Origin: Phytophthora quininea
Taxonomy: Eukaryota; Oomycota; Peronosporomycetes; Peronosporales; Peronosporaceae
Assembly: GCA_011947345.1 (NCBI GenBank)
Contig: JAAVTG010000538.1
Location: 496,001 to 560,000 of the forward strand
Length of the DNA: 64,000 nucleotides
Direction of reading: 5' to 3'
Shown here in pieces: positions 20,602 through 30,611 of the stretch; the stretch's first letter is position 1, and every line of letters starts with the position of its first letter. The notes beneath the pieces were generated by a model. It worked only from the letters and a program-made list of their open reading frames with translations, ran no database searches and had not been told where the DNA came from. Position numbers and translations under genes: made by a program.

Positions 20602-21779
20602 GCTTTTACGTGTTCGTAGCGTAACTCGAGAACCCCACGTGGCTAAGTGTCAAATATCTGTCGTTTGAAAGTCAAAATCATAAAGTTATTGTTTTCATCA
20701 GAGCAGCGTCATGACTCAGAGTAGGGGCAAATTGACAACTTCATTTGCTCGGAAGCTGGAGCGAGTACCTGTGCTCGCTTTGCAGGGAGAGGTAGTGGTG
20801 GGTTTGCTTCTCTTGGAAAAAGGCTAAATGAGCCTTTTCACCCTTTGCTACCGCTACGGAGGTTGCTAACTAGAGAATTTAACCGGTTCCATCAGGATTT
20901 CCGGTTTGTCCCTTTTCGCACATCCAGTTACAACCGGTTTTTATGACGTGATAATCGGTTTAAACCGACTGAAAATCGAATCAATTCGACTCGACTCGGA
21001 TTCAATTATGGGGTTTTTACTGTCATTATGCATGCCATTAGTCATGCGTTTTAGAAGTTCATTGCTAAATACAGGGTATGAAAAGCATATAATTGGTTGA
21101 TTTGCGCCAATCAGCTTGATTTTGCAAGATTTTATATAATCAAGCAATGCAAATATATTTGTTGTCGAGGAGATCACCCAGTATCGCGAGTCGCGACGAA
21201 AACTCTGCACTGCAGAACTTCCAGCAACGCCGCGCACCGTGAGCGGCGTACCTCATGTTGGACGAGCTGGCTCCGTCTTCCAAGAACATCATCGTCATCG
21301 ACAAGTCCTCCTCGGTGGGGAACTAGATACTGGCGCTGGTGGGGTCCTCTCATGGACGAAGGCTGGCTTTCACCTTGACGGCAGAAGACGACAAACACGG
21401 ACCCTAAGTCGCGATTTGCTTCTCGACGACGGTGCTGGAAGTCCAGGAAAACTAGGAGCTTGCTGCTCTCATGGGGATGAAGCCCGCGTTGGTAGATACT
21501 GGTGCTTGGGAATCACCCGGATCACTTCGAGCATTGCGGCTTTGACTGTCCACCTGCACTTGCAATGCAAGTCACCGAGATTTGCCAGCTCGAAAGGAAG
21601 CCATCTCGAGTTCTTGACAACTCCACCACTGCGATGCTGTGATGCCGCTGTTCCCATCTCGCCACACGATGGCAAGCTCAGTGGTCCATTTCATTTACAA
21701 AATCGCCGGCGTCAACGCAAGTGGTAGCGATCGTTGGTTGCCGTTCGAGTGATCGGAGACGTTGAGCGCCACTTCAACG

Positions 21780-22585
21780 ATGCCGCGAGTGACCACTATC
21801 CAAGCCTCTCGTGATCATGCCAAAGAGGCCACCCCTCTGCTGCCGAGGTCGGATTCCCTCGTCCCCAAGGACGGCAATCCTCTCTACATGTACCTGCTCA
21901 CTCTGTGCTCCACGATCGGCAGCTTCCTCTTCGGCTACGACACAGGCGTCATCTCCGGAGCTCTGGTGCTGCTCAAGAGCCCCGACGTGTTCGATCTCAG
22001 CGACCTCCAGAGCGAGAGCGTTGTGTCTGCTGCTGTCGGCGGCGCAATCGTCGGTGCAGCGCTCAGTAGCTGCGGCAACGACATGTTCGGCCGCCGTCGC
22101 GTGATTCTCTTGTCCTCGGGGATGTTCGTGTTTGGCTCGGCCCTCATGGCCCTGGCCGGCTCCTTCACGAAGCTGCTCGTCGGTCGACTTGTCGTCGGAA
22201 TCGCCATCAGTTTCGCCTCCATTACTGTCCCGCCCTACATTGCTAAGGCCTCGCGCCAAATATCCGCGGCCAACTCCTGTCTCTGAACAACCCGTGCGTC
22301 ACCGGCGGCCAGTTTTTCGCCTGTGTGCTTGATGCGTTCCTCGCCAACTTGGACGCCGGGTGGCGATACATGCTCGGCTTCGCTGCTGTCCCCGCTCTCG
22401 TGTAATTCCTCGGCTTTCTTGCGCTGCCGGAGACCCCGCGCTTCCTCATGAGCAAAGGACGGAAGGAGGATACTTGGAATTCACTCGCAAAGACTCGCGG
22501 GACGATGGACGTGTCTGCTGAGTTCAGCAACGTCGAAGCGGAGGTAAAGCGCACCGATGACCACGACACCAATCTGCGTACTCCT
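21780..22585 (+). pseudogene. MFS sugar transporter N-terminal fragment
   Basis: The sequence starts MPRVTTIQAS (an upstream in-frame Met lies at 21762) and encodes the first transmembrane segments of an MFS sugar/inositol porter, including FLFGYDTGVISGALVLL and the loop GNDMFGRRRVIL. The frame is lost near 22247 and continues in another frame with GQFFACVLDAF, DAGWRYMLGFAAVPALV, an in-frame TAA, then FLGFLALPETPRFLMSKG. It ends at about 22585, fused to polymerase sequence. Roughly the N-terminal half of a transporter is present, so it cannot encode a working protein. It lies inside the hAT element. Confidence 0.85.
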
Positions 22586-22589
22586 AACT

Positions 22590-23935
22590 CACTAAGCTTC
22601 GACCCTGTACTACATGCGATGGTAAAGCGTTTGATGGAGAAGATCTTCTTGCAATTACTTGCAGAGTTTCGACGACTTGGCTCCCACATTGTGTATGCGG
22701 ACTTCAGCAAGATCATCGTCTGCACCAAGAAGAAAACCGTGCGAGATGCGCAGACGTATCTACAGTTTATCTTGCAGACTGTCCTTTCGAACGAGCTCTT
22801 CCAAGTCTTGGACTTTACACCGAAAAAGTGCTTTTCGAACCTCTTCTTCATGGACGCAGAGAACTATGGCTGTATTCTTAAAAAGCATGACAGCCGAAGA
22901 GGAGCGAGGCGACAGCGACCACGAAGGCGGCGATAAGCCGCTGGAAATTGTCTCGCACTGGAATATCGCCAACTACTTACCACGTGGAGTGGACGAATAC
23001 TTCTTGATCCTTGTAGGACAGTTCATTCGCGGATGCGCAGAGTTTCAGCGTCGACAATTAACCAAAGGTACCGATGCCAAGCCTAACGTTGCAGAAGACG
23101 CAGACGACCAACCAGTGGAGGAGGACGAAAAGCAGCACAGTCCACTCGCTTTGTACTCGCAGAAGCTCGTCTCGTCCTACTTCTCGGAGAAACTGCTGCG
23201 TTTGGTGCCGGAAATCTTGACGTACAACATGGACCGAGACAGTCTCCCTGTCTTTGCCGACTCGCATCTGCCCATGGAATCTCCCGCGCTCGAACTAGTA
23301 AAGTTTGGCTGTTCTGTGTTTAATCTTGAGCCAAGCGTAGAGACCCAAGTAGGGAAAATGCGGCGCACTCTGCTGAAGCTGTTCCGCATGAGTGAGTTTG
23401 CCAATGGCTCGCAATTCAAGAACCCGTCGCTGTCGTTCACAGTGCAGGACGTCATCTGTCTCTGCTGTAACTTGTGCCAGTCAGTGGATCTATGTCGAGA
23501 CCCACAGCTTTTCAAAGGCAGTGCAAATGGTAATGAGGACGAAGAAGAACAGAAACGATGGAAGAGACTGAAGCAGCCTCTTCATGGCACTGCCTACGGT
23601 GCTTCGCTCTTTACGATAAAACTGCATTCGAGATGCGGCTCGTGGAGATGGTTCAGGCGCAGTCTGTGGCCTACCAACTTCAAGGCTTGTACTGCTAAAA
23701 GTGCCATTTACCTGCCGAGCACAAGATGCGCGAGTACTGCCCGTGCTCCGGAACGTACGCGTTGATGCCAGGTGTGCAGGAGTCACTGCTAGAGACTCTG
23801 CGCCTGCTCAACCGAATCGCGCAACAGCACAACTTTGAATGTCTCCTTGAGACTGTCCAGCGCCTGGAGCGTCAAGCAGGCCAACATTTGCTAGGGTACG
23901 TAAGGGTCCATAGAGGTTTCTTTGACCTGTAGTCC
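22590..23935 (+). pseudogene. DNA polymerase epsilon catalytic subunit, C-terminal fragment
   Basis: The fragment begins SFDPVLHAMVKRLMEKIF and continues through LLAEFRRLGSHIVYADF, IIVCTKK, SHWNIANYLP and ALYSQKLVSSYFSEK, all characteristic of the inactive C-terminal half of POLE. The two C-terminal Cys clusters are present: CLCCNLCQSVDLCRD, and later KCHLPAEHKMREYCPCSG. It shows a one-base shift near 22880, further shifts near 23620 and an in-frame TAA before KCH, so it is dead. The N-terminal exonuclease and polymerase domains are absent. It is joined directly to the transporter fragment. Confidence 0.85.
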
Positions 23936-24600
23936 GATCTGATTCTCTTGGGCTTTGGTAAGAGTTCTGCCAGCCGGGCAATATGAAAGATGCGATGAAA
24001 ATCCTGGCGCTTACGATTGCCAATGGTTTTGGTGCCGAATTGCGCCCGACTTGCAGCGTTGGACGTTGACTTAATGGTCGCGCCTGTAGCTGCGACGCGT
24101 TTTGGGCACGCTGCATTTCGCGCATAGCGGCTTGTTGAGTGTGTGCGCCAGCGAGTTGCTCTGGCTTCACTCCGCGTTGAGCTGCTGCCGCAGCAGGCGC
24201 AGCAGCCTGGTCATGCCGTTCGTGGTAGCTGCCGTGGTCGCCGTCGAGGTAACAGCAACTTGGCCTGCTGTTGCTGCTGCGTCAGTTGTTGCTGCTGGTT
24301 CAAGTGTTGCTGGCGCAATTGCTGCGTGTCTTGGTTTTGCGTGTGCAGCAACTGGCGCTGCTGGGCTTGGAATTGCACTTGGATGCGCTGCAGCCACTGC
24401 TGCGCTTGCTGCTGCGGAGGTGTCGGCATGTTCACTGATGGCGTTGTACCGGTCGAAGTAGCTGCAGTGTTTGCGGCGTTCAACCCAGGTCGACCGTGAG
24501 GTCTGGATCAGCTCCGGATGCGTGCGCACGACCGCTCTCAGTCGCTCCATCTCGTGCGCCTTCAAGGCCCACGATTGCTAGCAGCTAACGTCGTAGCTCC
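23936..24600 (-). pseudogene. Gln-rich gene fragment in opposite orientation
   Basis: Minus-strand reading gives an initial KAHEMERLRAVVRTHPELIQTSRST stretch, then a frame change into a Gln-rich region (QQQAQQWLQRIQVQFQAQQ), then KPEQLAGAHTQQAAMREMQR in another frame. Composition suggests part of a Gln-rich regulatory protein. I do not recognise the parent gene. It abuts the polymerase fragment tail to tail inside the hAT element. Confidence 0.5.
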
Positions 24601-24889
24601 GCATCGCTGATCACCTTTGAACAGGTCCCTGGTGCTATGGATATCGATAATAGCAAACACAAACCGGTTACAAACCGGTTTTACTCGGATCGAAACCGTT
24701 CGATTTGACGAGTTAAACCGAATTAAAATCGGTTTTGAACCGGTTGTAATCGGTTGAATCGATCTGTTTGCATTCTCTATTGCTAACTACCACGTTTCGG
24801 TTTTCTGCAGATGACTTGCTCTTAGAAAACCGACGTTTTGGCGTTACCAACAACGTCCCATCTGTACTTTGGTTAAAAATTCGTACATG

Positions 24890-27400
24890 AGAGAGAGGGA
24901 GGAAGGTAGTCTATTCAACGATTAGTTATTAGTCTCCTTGATGCAGCTTCAATCGATGAAGCATCGTTGGTTCTCTCGTCTTGGGCCGCTTGAAAACGTA
25001 TGACAGTTTCCGGTCGGGAGCTTCGGGCATGCTATCCAGACAGTCCAAGACTAGTCTGAGATATATTCCTTGTATCCTGCTTTGTGGTCTGTGCTTCTTT
25101 CCGAGCAACAGCATGTATTTGCCTTAGGCATTTTCCCCGCATACTCTTTATGTGATGTTGCGCCGTCCAAGTTTTTCCTTCGTGTACTACGCTGTTACGG
25201 GTCTGCCACAGCAGGGTGAACGCCTTGCTGCACAGAGCCCACCACATTCGTTGGGCCGCCGTTTTCGTGTCCTTGTTGAATTGACCGTACATTGTACGCA
25301 TTTAACGGATGAATTCCTCGCTTACTGGAGGAGCTTTACGTTGGGCAATGTTACTGCTGAACCACTGGATCTCTTCCTCGGATACCGCGCATCCAAACCA
25401 GTGAGTTAAAAGGAATCGCCAGAATTACCGAGCTCGTAGACAGTCCCACACAATGTGCAGTATATCGACATGTCGACTGTTACAGTCCATATCTACTGGG
25501 CATCCTGGGTGCTCTTCCTTTCCTGGGTAGTACAAATTGAGTTGTTGCATGGCAACTCGGTAATTCGACCCATACCTGATAGTCGGTTAGCATTGACGCA
25601 TGCGTCCATAGCTGCTTCGGGGTTTGTCCGAGCACTTCTCTGATCCATTCATTTTTTGGCTTTCAGTTCCAACTTGGTGATTATGTGGTGTAATAGCGGC
25701 TCAGCGCTCTGTCGATATCGCTGCTTGACTTGTCGTTTCAGTTTCCACGAAATGTTGCGGTTCCTGGTTTTCGCCGGTACAGTCCACGGGATTTCGTGTA
25801 GTTCGGGGTTTGCGTCGAAAACTATCCCTGCGCCGTGTTTTGCGAGTTTCTTGGCGTCCCGTTTCGCGTTTGAAAATGATTTGACCTTCCAAAACAGTCC
25901 ATTATCCTGGCGCTCCAGTGTGATCTTACTATCCTGCTGTTGGGTCGTGCCTTCCACCGTGTCCTTTGTCAGCAGCTTCCACTGGTAATCGTTGCGGAGC
26001 CGTGGAGGTGATCGGAGTTGCAGTTTGATGGAATGCCCCATCGTTTCACCAATTTGAAGAAGAGGGAGTTCATCAATACCCAGTAGCCATCTCTGTAACT
26101 TCGCCAAGGAATGGCCCCAATCTTCCCCTTGGGCAGTAGGAATTCGAGCCGTGTAGGTGTCTTGAGACGTCCTCGTGATGCCCAAGTTTTCAATTGCTGT
26201 CACCTCAATTTTGTCGTACCTTTTTCGTGATAGACATGCGTCGGCTGTGTCCCGGATCCATGGGTTTCCTATTCATGAAAACGTCCCCCAGAAACGGACG
26301 ATGTCTTCGGGCGGCCTGCTGGGTCCGTTTAGTTCCTCCAAATCCACCGTTACCGTGGTCAATTCTCGTGATATCGGTGTGTAAGTCAGGTTTTTAGTTG
26401 TTCTGACGACCAGTTTTTCCAGCTTTGGCAGGTCCTCTATGGTCTTTCTCTCTCGTTCGAGCGCTTCTACTTTGGTTGGTGCTAACGTTCGGCTCATTTC
26501 CACTAGGAGCTCGCGTGTACCTCGTGGACAGCTCGGCATGTTGCTTTTCCGCGACGGGATCCTGGGGGATCTGCGGTTCCACTGTTTGTGCTAGTCCAGT
26601 CCAGAGTTTCCATGCACCCTTGTAGATATCTGCCTTCCCCAGGAGCCACTGCAAAGTTACTTTTATCCGTTGCACTTGAATTGCTACCGGTATCGATGCC
26701 AGTCCTAAGCCCCCCGCCTCGTGCGGTGTGAAAACCAACGCTGGGTTTATCTTGTGTCTGCTTGCTTCTTCTCGGATCTGGCCCCTCCATAAGAAGTGCT
26801 TTTGCATGCTCACGAGCTGCTTCATCGTCTGGGAGGAGGAAATATTTTCACTGTAAACAGCAGTGACGACAAAGCGATAGTGTTGAGCAGGTCCACTCTC
26901 TCTGCAAGACTGGTGGCAATTTTTTCTGCTGTCACCATTCTTCTGGCGATGTTTCTTTTCCTGACCGCCCAATTGATCTGCTGCAGATTAACCAAGCCGA
27001 TCTCGTAACCGAGATAACTAGTGGTTGATCCCTGTTGGAGAACTATCCCCTTCCAGTCTTGTCGCTGAATCGCCTTGTTCAGGAAAATAAACTTACTTTT
27101 GGCCGGTTGCACATGGAATCCTGACATTATGCCGAATTCATTGACAATAGTCATTGCTCTCGGTAATTGCCCGCTTTTCTCTAAGAACAACGTGGAGTCA
27201 TCAACGAAAGCTGTTCTTCGGTCGAGTCCTCCATCTGCACTGTTAGTCCTTTGAGCTCTTGGTCTTGAGCTATTGCTAGCGCAAGCAATTCCACCGCTAG
27301 GAGAAAAGCAGAGGCACTAACGGACAGCCTTGTCGTATTCCAGACCTGATAGACATTGGTTACGAAAGCTCACCATTTACCAGAAATTGTGTTGTAGTGT
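24890..27400 (-). mobile_element. 5'-truncated LINE retrotransposon, second family
   Basis: A 20-bp target duplication TGGTTAaAAATTCGTACATG (one mismatch) lies at 24870-24889 and 27401-27420. The minus-strand remnant starts inside the reverse transcriptase (NGELS...IRQGC) and passes FVDDSTLFLEKSG, GFHVQPAKSKFIFLN and SYLGYEIG. It continues into the C-terminal region (HFLWRG, HEAGGLGLASIPVAIQVQR, then VVHEGKTWTAQHH), with frame breaks throughout. It differs from the LINE at 15156-18514. It sits about 100 bases from the hAT element, so this spot has taken several insertions. Confidence 0.85.
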
Positions 27401-27420
27401 TGGTTAGAAATTCGTACATG

Positions 27421-28583
27421 TAGTAGGGAGCATAGCGCACGTTATCATATAGTACTCGCCGGGAAGAAATTAAAGTGTTTACTCATACCAGTAGCGGAGA
27501 ACCAAGAACTCGAAGTCCCTCCAGATGGAATTCAGGAATGGATGGACCTTGAATTCTTGGTTCTGGGTTACACACACTTCAAAGGCATCTCGGATTCCGG
27601 ATACCCACGACAACTACCGATCGATAGAGAACTTTTCTCCAACAACAAAGAGTATACATTGAGAAACCCATACAGTATCCAGTCTGGGTTTTGCAGAACT
27701 TGGTGAAAAGTTAATGGCCAAGATCTTCATCGAGATCCTCATCTCTAAATTCATGGGTCTTTTAAGCGATTTTCTCAGCGCTTAAAATCGCTGAGAAAAT
27801 CGCTTCTTGTTGTAAGCTGGCGCTGATGGACTATCGTCGATCGAACCGCAGTCTTATACGGTGTTATCGACTCAGCTTTTCCGAAGACATACAGGTCGGG
27901 AACAGATCGTAGGAATTGTAGCCGTCTGATCGCTTCATGCTTGCGGAGCCCAACCATAAACCTCATCATTCGTTCGCTCGTCGACGAATAGCAACTCCTG
28001 TGAAAACCGTAGAGGTCAGGCTTTGAACTATCCGCAACGCTTTTCAGCACGAAGAACGATGCAAACAAGCATAAACATGGTCAATGATTTCTTAGGGACG
28101 GTTACACCAAATTACATGCACCGACGGAAAATTGTATTAAAGTAGTGAGCATTTACTTGTCCGCAACACCGCTCGCCGGAATCCGGTGGCCGAAGTATAG
28201 AGATACGCTACGTGTTATGCGACTTTAGATATAGGCGGCCACGTATTTGCGTTGGAGTTCTTGGGCCCATTTGTCCTGTAAAGGACCTTCATCGCTCCAG
28301 ATGGATCTCGAAAAGCTGTCTGCACATCGTAGTGCTTCATGAGATGGGGAGGAACCCAGTACAGCACGGTAATGTACTACCAAACCTGCCAAGGCCCGAT
28401 ACGCTTTCGTTCTTGAACAGGCCTGGTCTACCACCAGAAACCATGAAAACTCTGTATCGGTACATGTAAAGGGGGCAGCCAACGTGAGCGGAGTTTCGAT
28501 TTGCCTTGCAGATCTCCCCCTCATCACAAGAGTGGTCACCAAGCTTTTGTTGTTCGAAGCGGTCATGTGCTGGCGGTCACAAA
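27421..28583. other. Intergenic with possible small coding remnants
   Basis: On the plus strand about 27470-27705 reads as a protein-like stretch (ENQELEVPPDGIQEWMDLEF...), but without a start Met. On the minus strand 27775-28068 is an open frame of 97 residues beginning MFASFFVLKSVADSSKPD. Neither matches a family I know. A strong hairpin lies at 27764-27805 and is listed separately. The rest, up to the LPMO promoter, shows nothing. Confidence 0.35.
27764..27805. repeat. Perfect 17-bp inverted repeat hairpin
   Basis: AAGCGATTTTCTCAGCG (27764-27780) and its exact complement (27789-27805) are separated by eight bases, CTTAAAAT. It overlaps the 3' end of a doubtful minus-strand open frame. It might be a transcript 3'-end structure or a remnant of a small element. 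Confidence 0.8.
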
Positions 28584-28600
28584 TCATTTTTCCTTCGTTT
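28584..28600 (+). promoter_or_regulatory. Weak Inr-FPR-like promoter
   Basis: TCATTTTTCCTTCGTTT has a good Inr (TCATTTT) and a poorer FPR, 33-49 bases before the ATG at 28633. Position supports it more than sequence does. Confidence 0.4.
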
Positions 28601-28632
28601 GCTGCTCGCACCTGCCTACCGCCAAGAAGAAC

Positions 28633-29997
28633 ATGGTCGCTTCGTACAAGTGCCTGCTCGCTTCCGCGCTGGTTGTGACCACCGTCAACGCCCACGGCTG
28701 GTTGTCTAAGCCAGCCGCCGAGTTCCCGGCGTCAGCTGGAGACAAGTCCCAGTTCATCGCCTCCATCGACTCGGCCACTTCGGGCTTGGAGGGCTCGTTC
28801 AGCACGTCGCCAGCTGACAATGTGGCGTCTTTCACGAAGGCGTTCAAGGCCAGCAAGTACAAGACGATCAAGGCCCTCATCGATGACAAGGCTAAGATTG
28901 GTGTGACGGGTGCTACACTCACGTGTGGTACGGCCAACCCCAATGCCACCCCGCAGCCGGTGCCGTCCGATTTGGAGTGGGCGCACTCCGACTCGGAGGG
29001 CTTTACACCTTCCCACGAAGGCCCCTGCGAGGCCTGGTGCGACGGCACCCAGGTCTTCAGCGACGAAAACTGCGCCGCCCATTTCACCACTGCCCCAGCC
29101 AAGATGCCGTACACAAGCAGCGCCTGCTCGGGTGCCAAGATGCTCACGTTCTACTGGATTGCTATGCATGGGCCCTCGTGGCAGGTGTATGTCAACTGTG
29201 CTCCGCTGTCGGGCTCGGGCGGCGGTGGTGGCGGCGATACTCCGACGGTCACCTCGGCCCCTTCGTCGGGCGCCACTCCTTCAACACCATCCTCGGGCTC
29301 AACTCCTTCAACACCATCCTCGGGCTCTACTCCTTCAACGCCGACGACTACTCCACCATCCACAACGACCAGTCCGTCGGCGGGATCCCCATCGACTCCT
29401 TCTACCCCGTCGACAGGAGGTTCGCCTCCGTCAACGGGCGGATCTACGCCTAGTACTCCTAGCACTGGCGGAACCGAGTCTGACTGCGGCTCATTAGATT
29501 TCGCTGGTGGCAAGGGCGACGAAAACCAGCACAATGGCGGCAACACCAACCAAAACAACAACAATACTCCTAGTACTGGCGGAACTGAGTCTGATTGCGG
29601 CTCATTAGATGTCGCTGGTGGCAAGGGCGACGACAACACCAACCAGGGTAACACCGGCAACACTGGTAACACCGGCAACACTGGTAACACCGGCAACACT
29701 GGTAACACCGGCAACACTGGTAACACCGGCAACACTGGTAATACTGGTAACACCGGCAACAACTATTGGGGTGGAAACACCGGCAACAACTATTGGGGTG
29801 GAAACACCGGCAATAACTACTGGGGTGGAAACACTAACACTGGCACTACCAACCAGGGTGGCGACACCTCGCAGCAGCAGCAGTACACGGGTTCGAACAT
29901 TGGATTTAACTCGATCTCAAACCAGAACAACAACTGGACCCCGGAACCGTGTCCCCGCAGAAGTAGATGTATCGGAGAACCAGACCTTTTTGAGTAG
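28633..29997 (+). CDS. Secreted AA17-type LPMO with CGSL and GNT/NYWGG tail
   Basis: Start 28633 gives a signal peptide (1-20, ending NA) and mature His21 (HGWLSKPAAEF). His128 in SHEGPCEAWCDG, His179 and Tyr186 complete the AA17 signature. The domain ends near 194. The tail comprises a Gly run, Thr/Pro/Ser repeats (SSGSTPSTP), two ESDCGSLD[FV]AGGKGD units, Asn-rich spacers, twelve Gly-Asn-Thr units, three NYWGGNTG units, then QQQQYTGSNIGFNSI. The open frame ends at 29997 with an unrelated end. Adding one base to the CCCC run at 29939-29942 gives PGTVSPQK and a stop at 29964-29966, matching the family end, so the true 3' end is probably 29966. The catalytic domain and most of the tail are intact as given. 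An upstream in-frame Met at 28501 would bury the signal peptide. Confidence 0.9.
   Translation: MVASYKCLLASALVVTTVNAHGWLSKPAAEFPASAGDKSQFIASIDSATSGLEGSFSTSPADNVASFTKAFKASKYKTIKALIDDKAKIGVTGATLTCGTANPNATPQPVPSDLEWAHSDSEGFTPSHEGPCEAWCDGTQVFSDENCAAHFTTAPAKMPYTSSACSGAKMLTFYWIAMHGPSWQVYVNCAPLSGSGGGGGGDTPTVTSAPSSGATPSTPSSGSTPSTPSSGSTPSTPTTTPPSTTTSPSAGSPSTPSTPSTGGSPPSTGGSTPSTPSTGGTESDCGSLDFAGGKGDENQHNGGNTNQNNNNTPSTGGTESDCGSLDVAGGKGDDNTNQGNTGNTGNTGNTGNTGNTGNTGNTGNTGNTGNTGNTGNNYWGGNTGNNYWGGNTGNNYWGGNTNTGTTNQGGDTSQQQQYTGSNIGFNSISNQNNNWTPEPCPRRSRCIGEPDLFE
29647..29754 (+). repeat. Gly-Asn-Thr coding minisatellite, 12 units
   Basis: Twelve 9-base units encode Gly-Asn-Thr, nearly all alternating GGTAACACC/GGCAACACT (18-bp period). 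The paralogous tract at 8173-8262 has ten. Confidence 0.85.
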
Positions 29998-30611
29998 CGT
30001 AGCGTACGAAGCATCGTGGCATGGAGCTGGCAGCGTTGAGGTGAGCCCAGCTGAATCCAATATATGTGGGTGTCTGAAGAACTACGATAGTTGCTGTCTT
30101 GGTCTTGGTTCCAGAGGCTTACGATCGTTTCGTCAGAGCGCGTGTTTCAATACCACTTCGGAGCCTTATCATCAGTGCCAGTGCAGCCGGTGTCGTCTAA
30201 TTGGATTTAAGGCACCGGATCTAGAACTGCTTTGAGCCTCGTACTTCGATCTTCTGTCGATGGCACCATAGTCCTCGTGTCCCAGGTAAACATACCCAAA
30301 CTCCATTTTCATTTTTGCCGGGACGCCTTTCCGGTTTTGTGCAGTTCATATTGATCAGGTAGAGCACTACGTTGAGCCTTGCTAGTCATGGCCAGCTGAT
30401 CACCACGACCAACATCATGACAAGCTGTATGTTCGAGTTACTACCCCTTGGCAAATCGAGCACTTCACACTGGTCTAAAGGCATGGAACACATGAGCTAC
30501 AGCGACGTTACAGCAACAAATATTCGACGTTAATCGCCCGCCTTGCGGTGCTTGGTCTTTGTCACGTGTACGCTACACTCACGTAAAATTGAGGGCCCCG
30601 GGTTCAGGTCT

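Larger units (their letters stand above)
20871..24779. mobile_element. hAT-type element carrying host gene fragments
   Basis: The element is bounded by an exact 8-bp target duplication TTGCTAAC (20863-20870 and 24780-24787). It has short terminal inverted repeats TAGAGAAT / ATTCTCTA, the length and style of hAT elements. Its subterminal regions (about 20880-20970 and 24655-24765) are packed with AACCGGTT, AAACCGG and TCGGTT motifs in both orientations, as expected of hAT transposase-binding sites. No transposase is visible. The interior holds a sugar-transporter fragment, a DNA polymerase epsilon C-terminal fragment and a Gln-rich fragment in the opposite orientation, so it looks like a non-autonomous Pack-type element of 3.9 kb. 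21170-21760 may hold another captured piece that I cannot identify. Confidence 0.85.

Noticed and set aside
21239..21727. 162-codon frame in the hAT element as a transposase.
   Set aside because: It shows no hAT dimerisation (C-terminal) motif, zinc-finger BED pattern or DDE context; composition looks like a shadow or fragment.
22448..22936. Open frame fusing transporter and POLE sequence as a functional chimeric gene.
   Set aside because: The transporter part has an upstream frameshift and stop, and the POLE part has later shifts and an in-frame TAA, so no long product is possible.
29609..29762. Gly-Asn-Thr and CGSL tracts considered as a CRISPR-like array because of regular spacing.
   Set aside because: They are in-frame coding repeats without spacers, in a eukaryotic nuclear genome.
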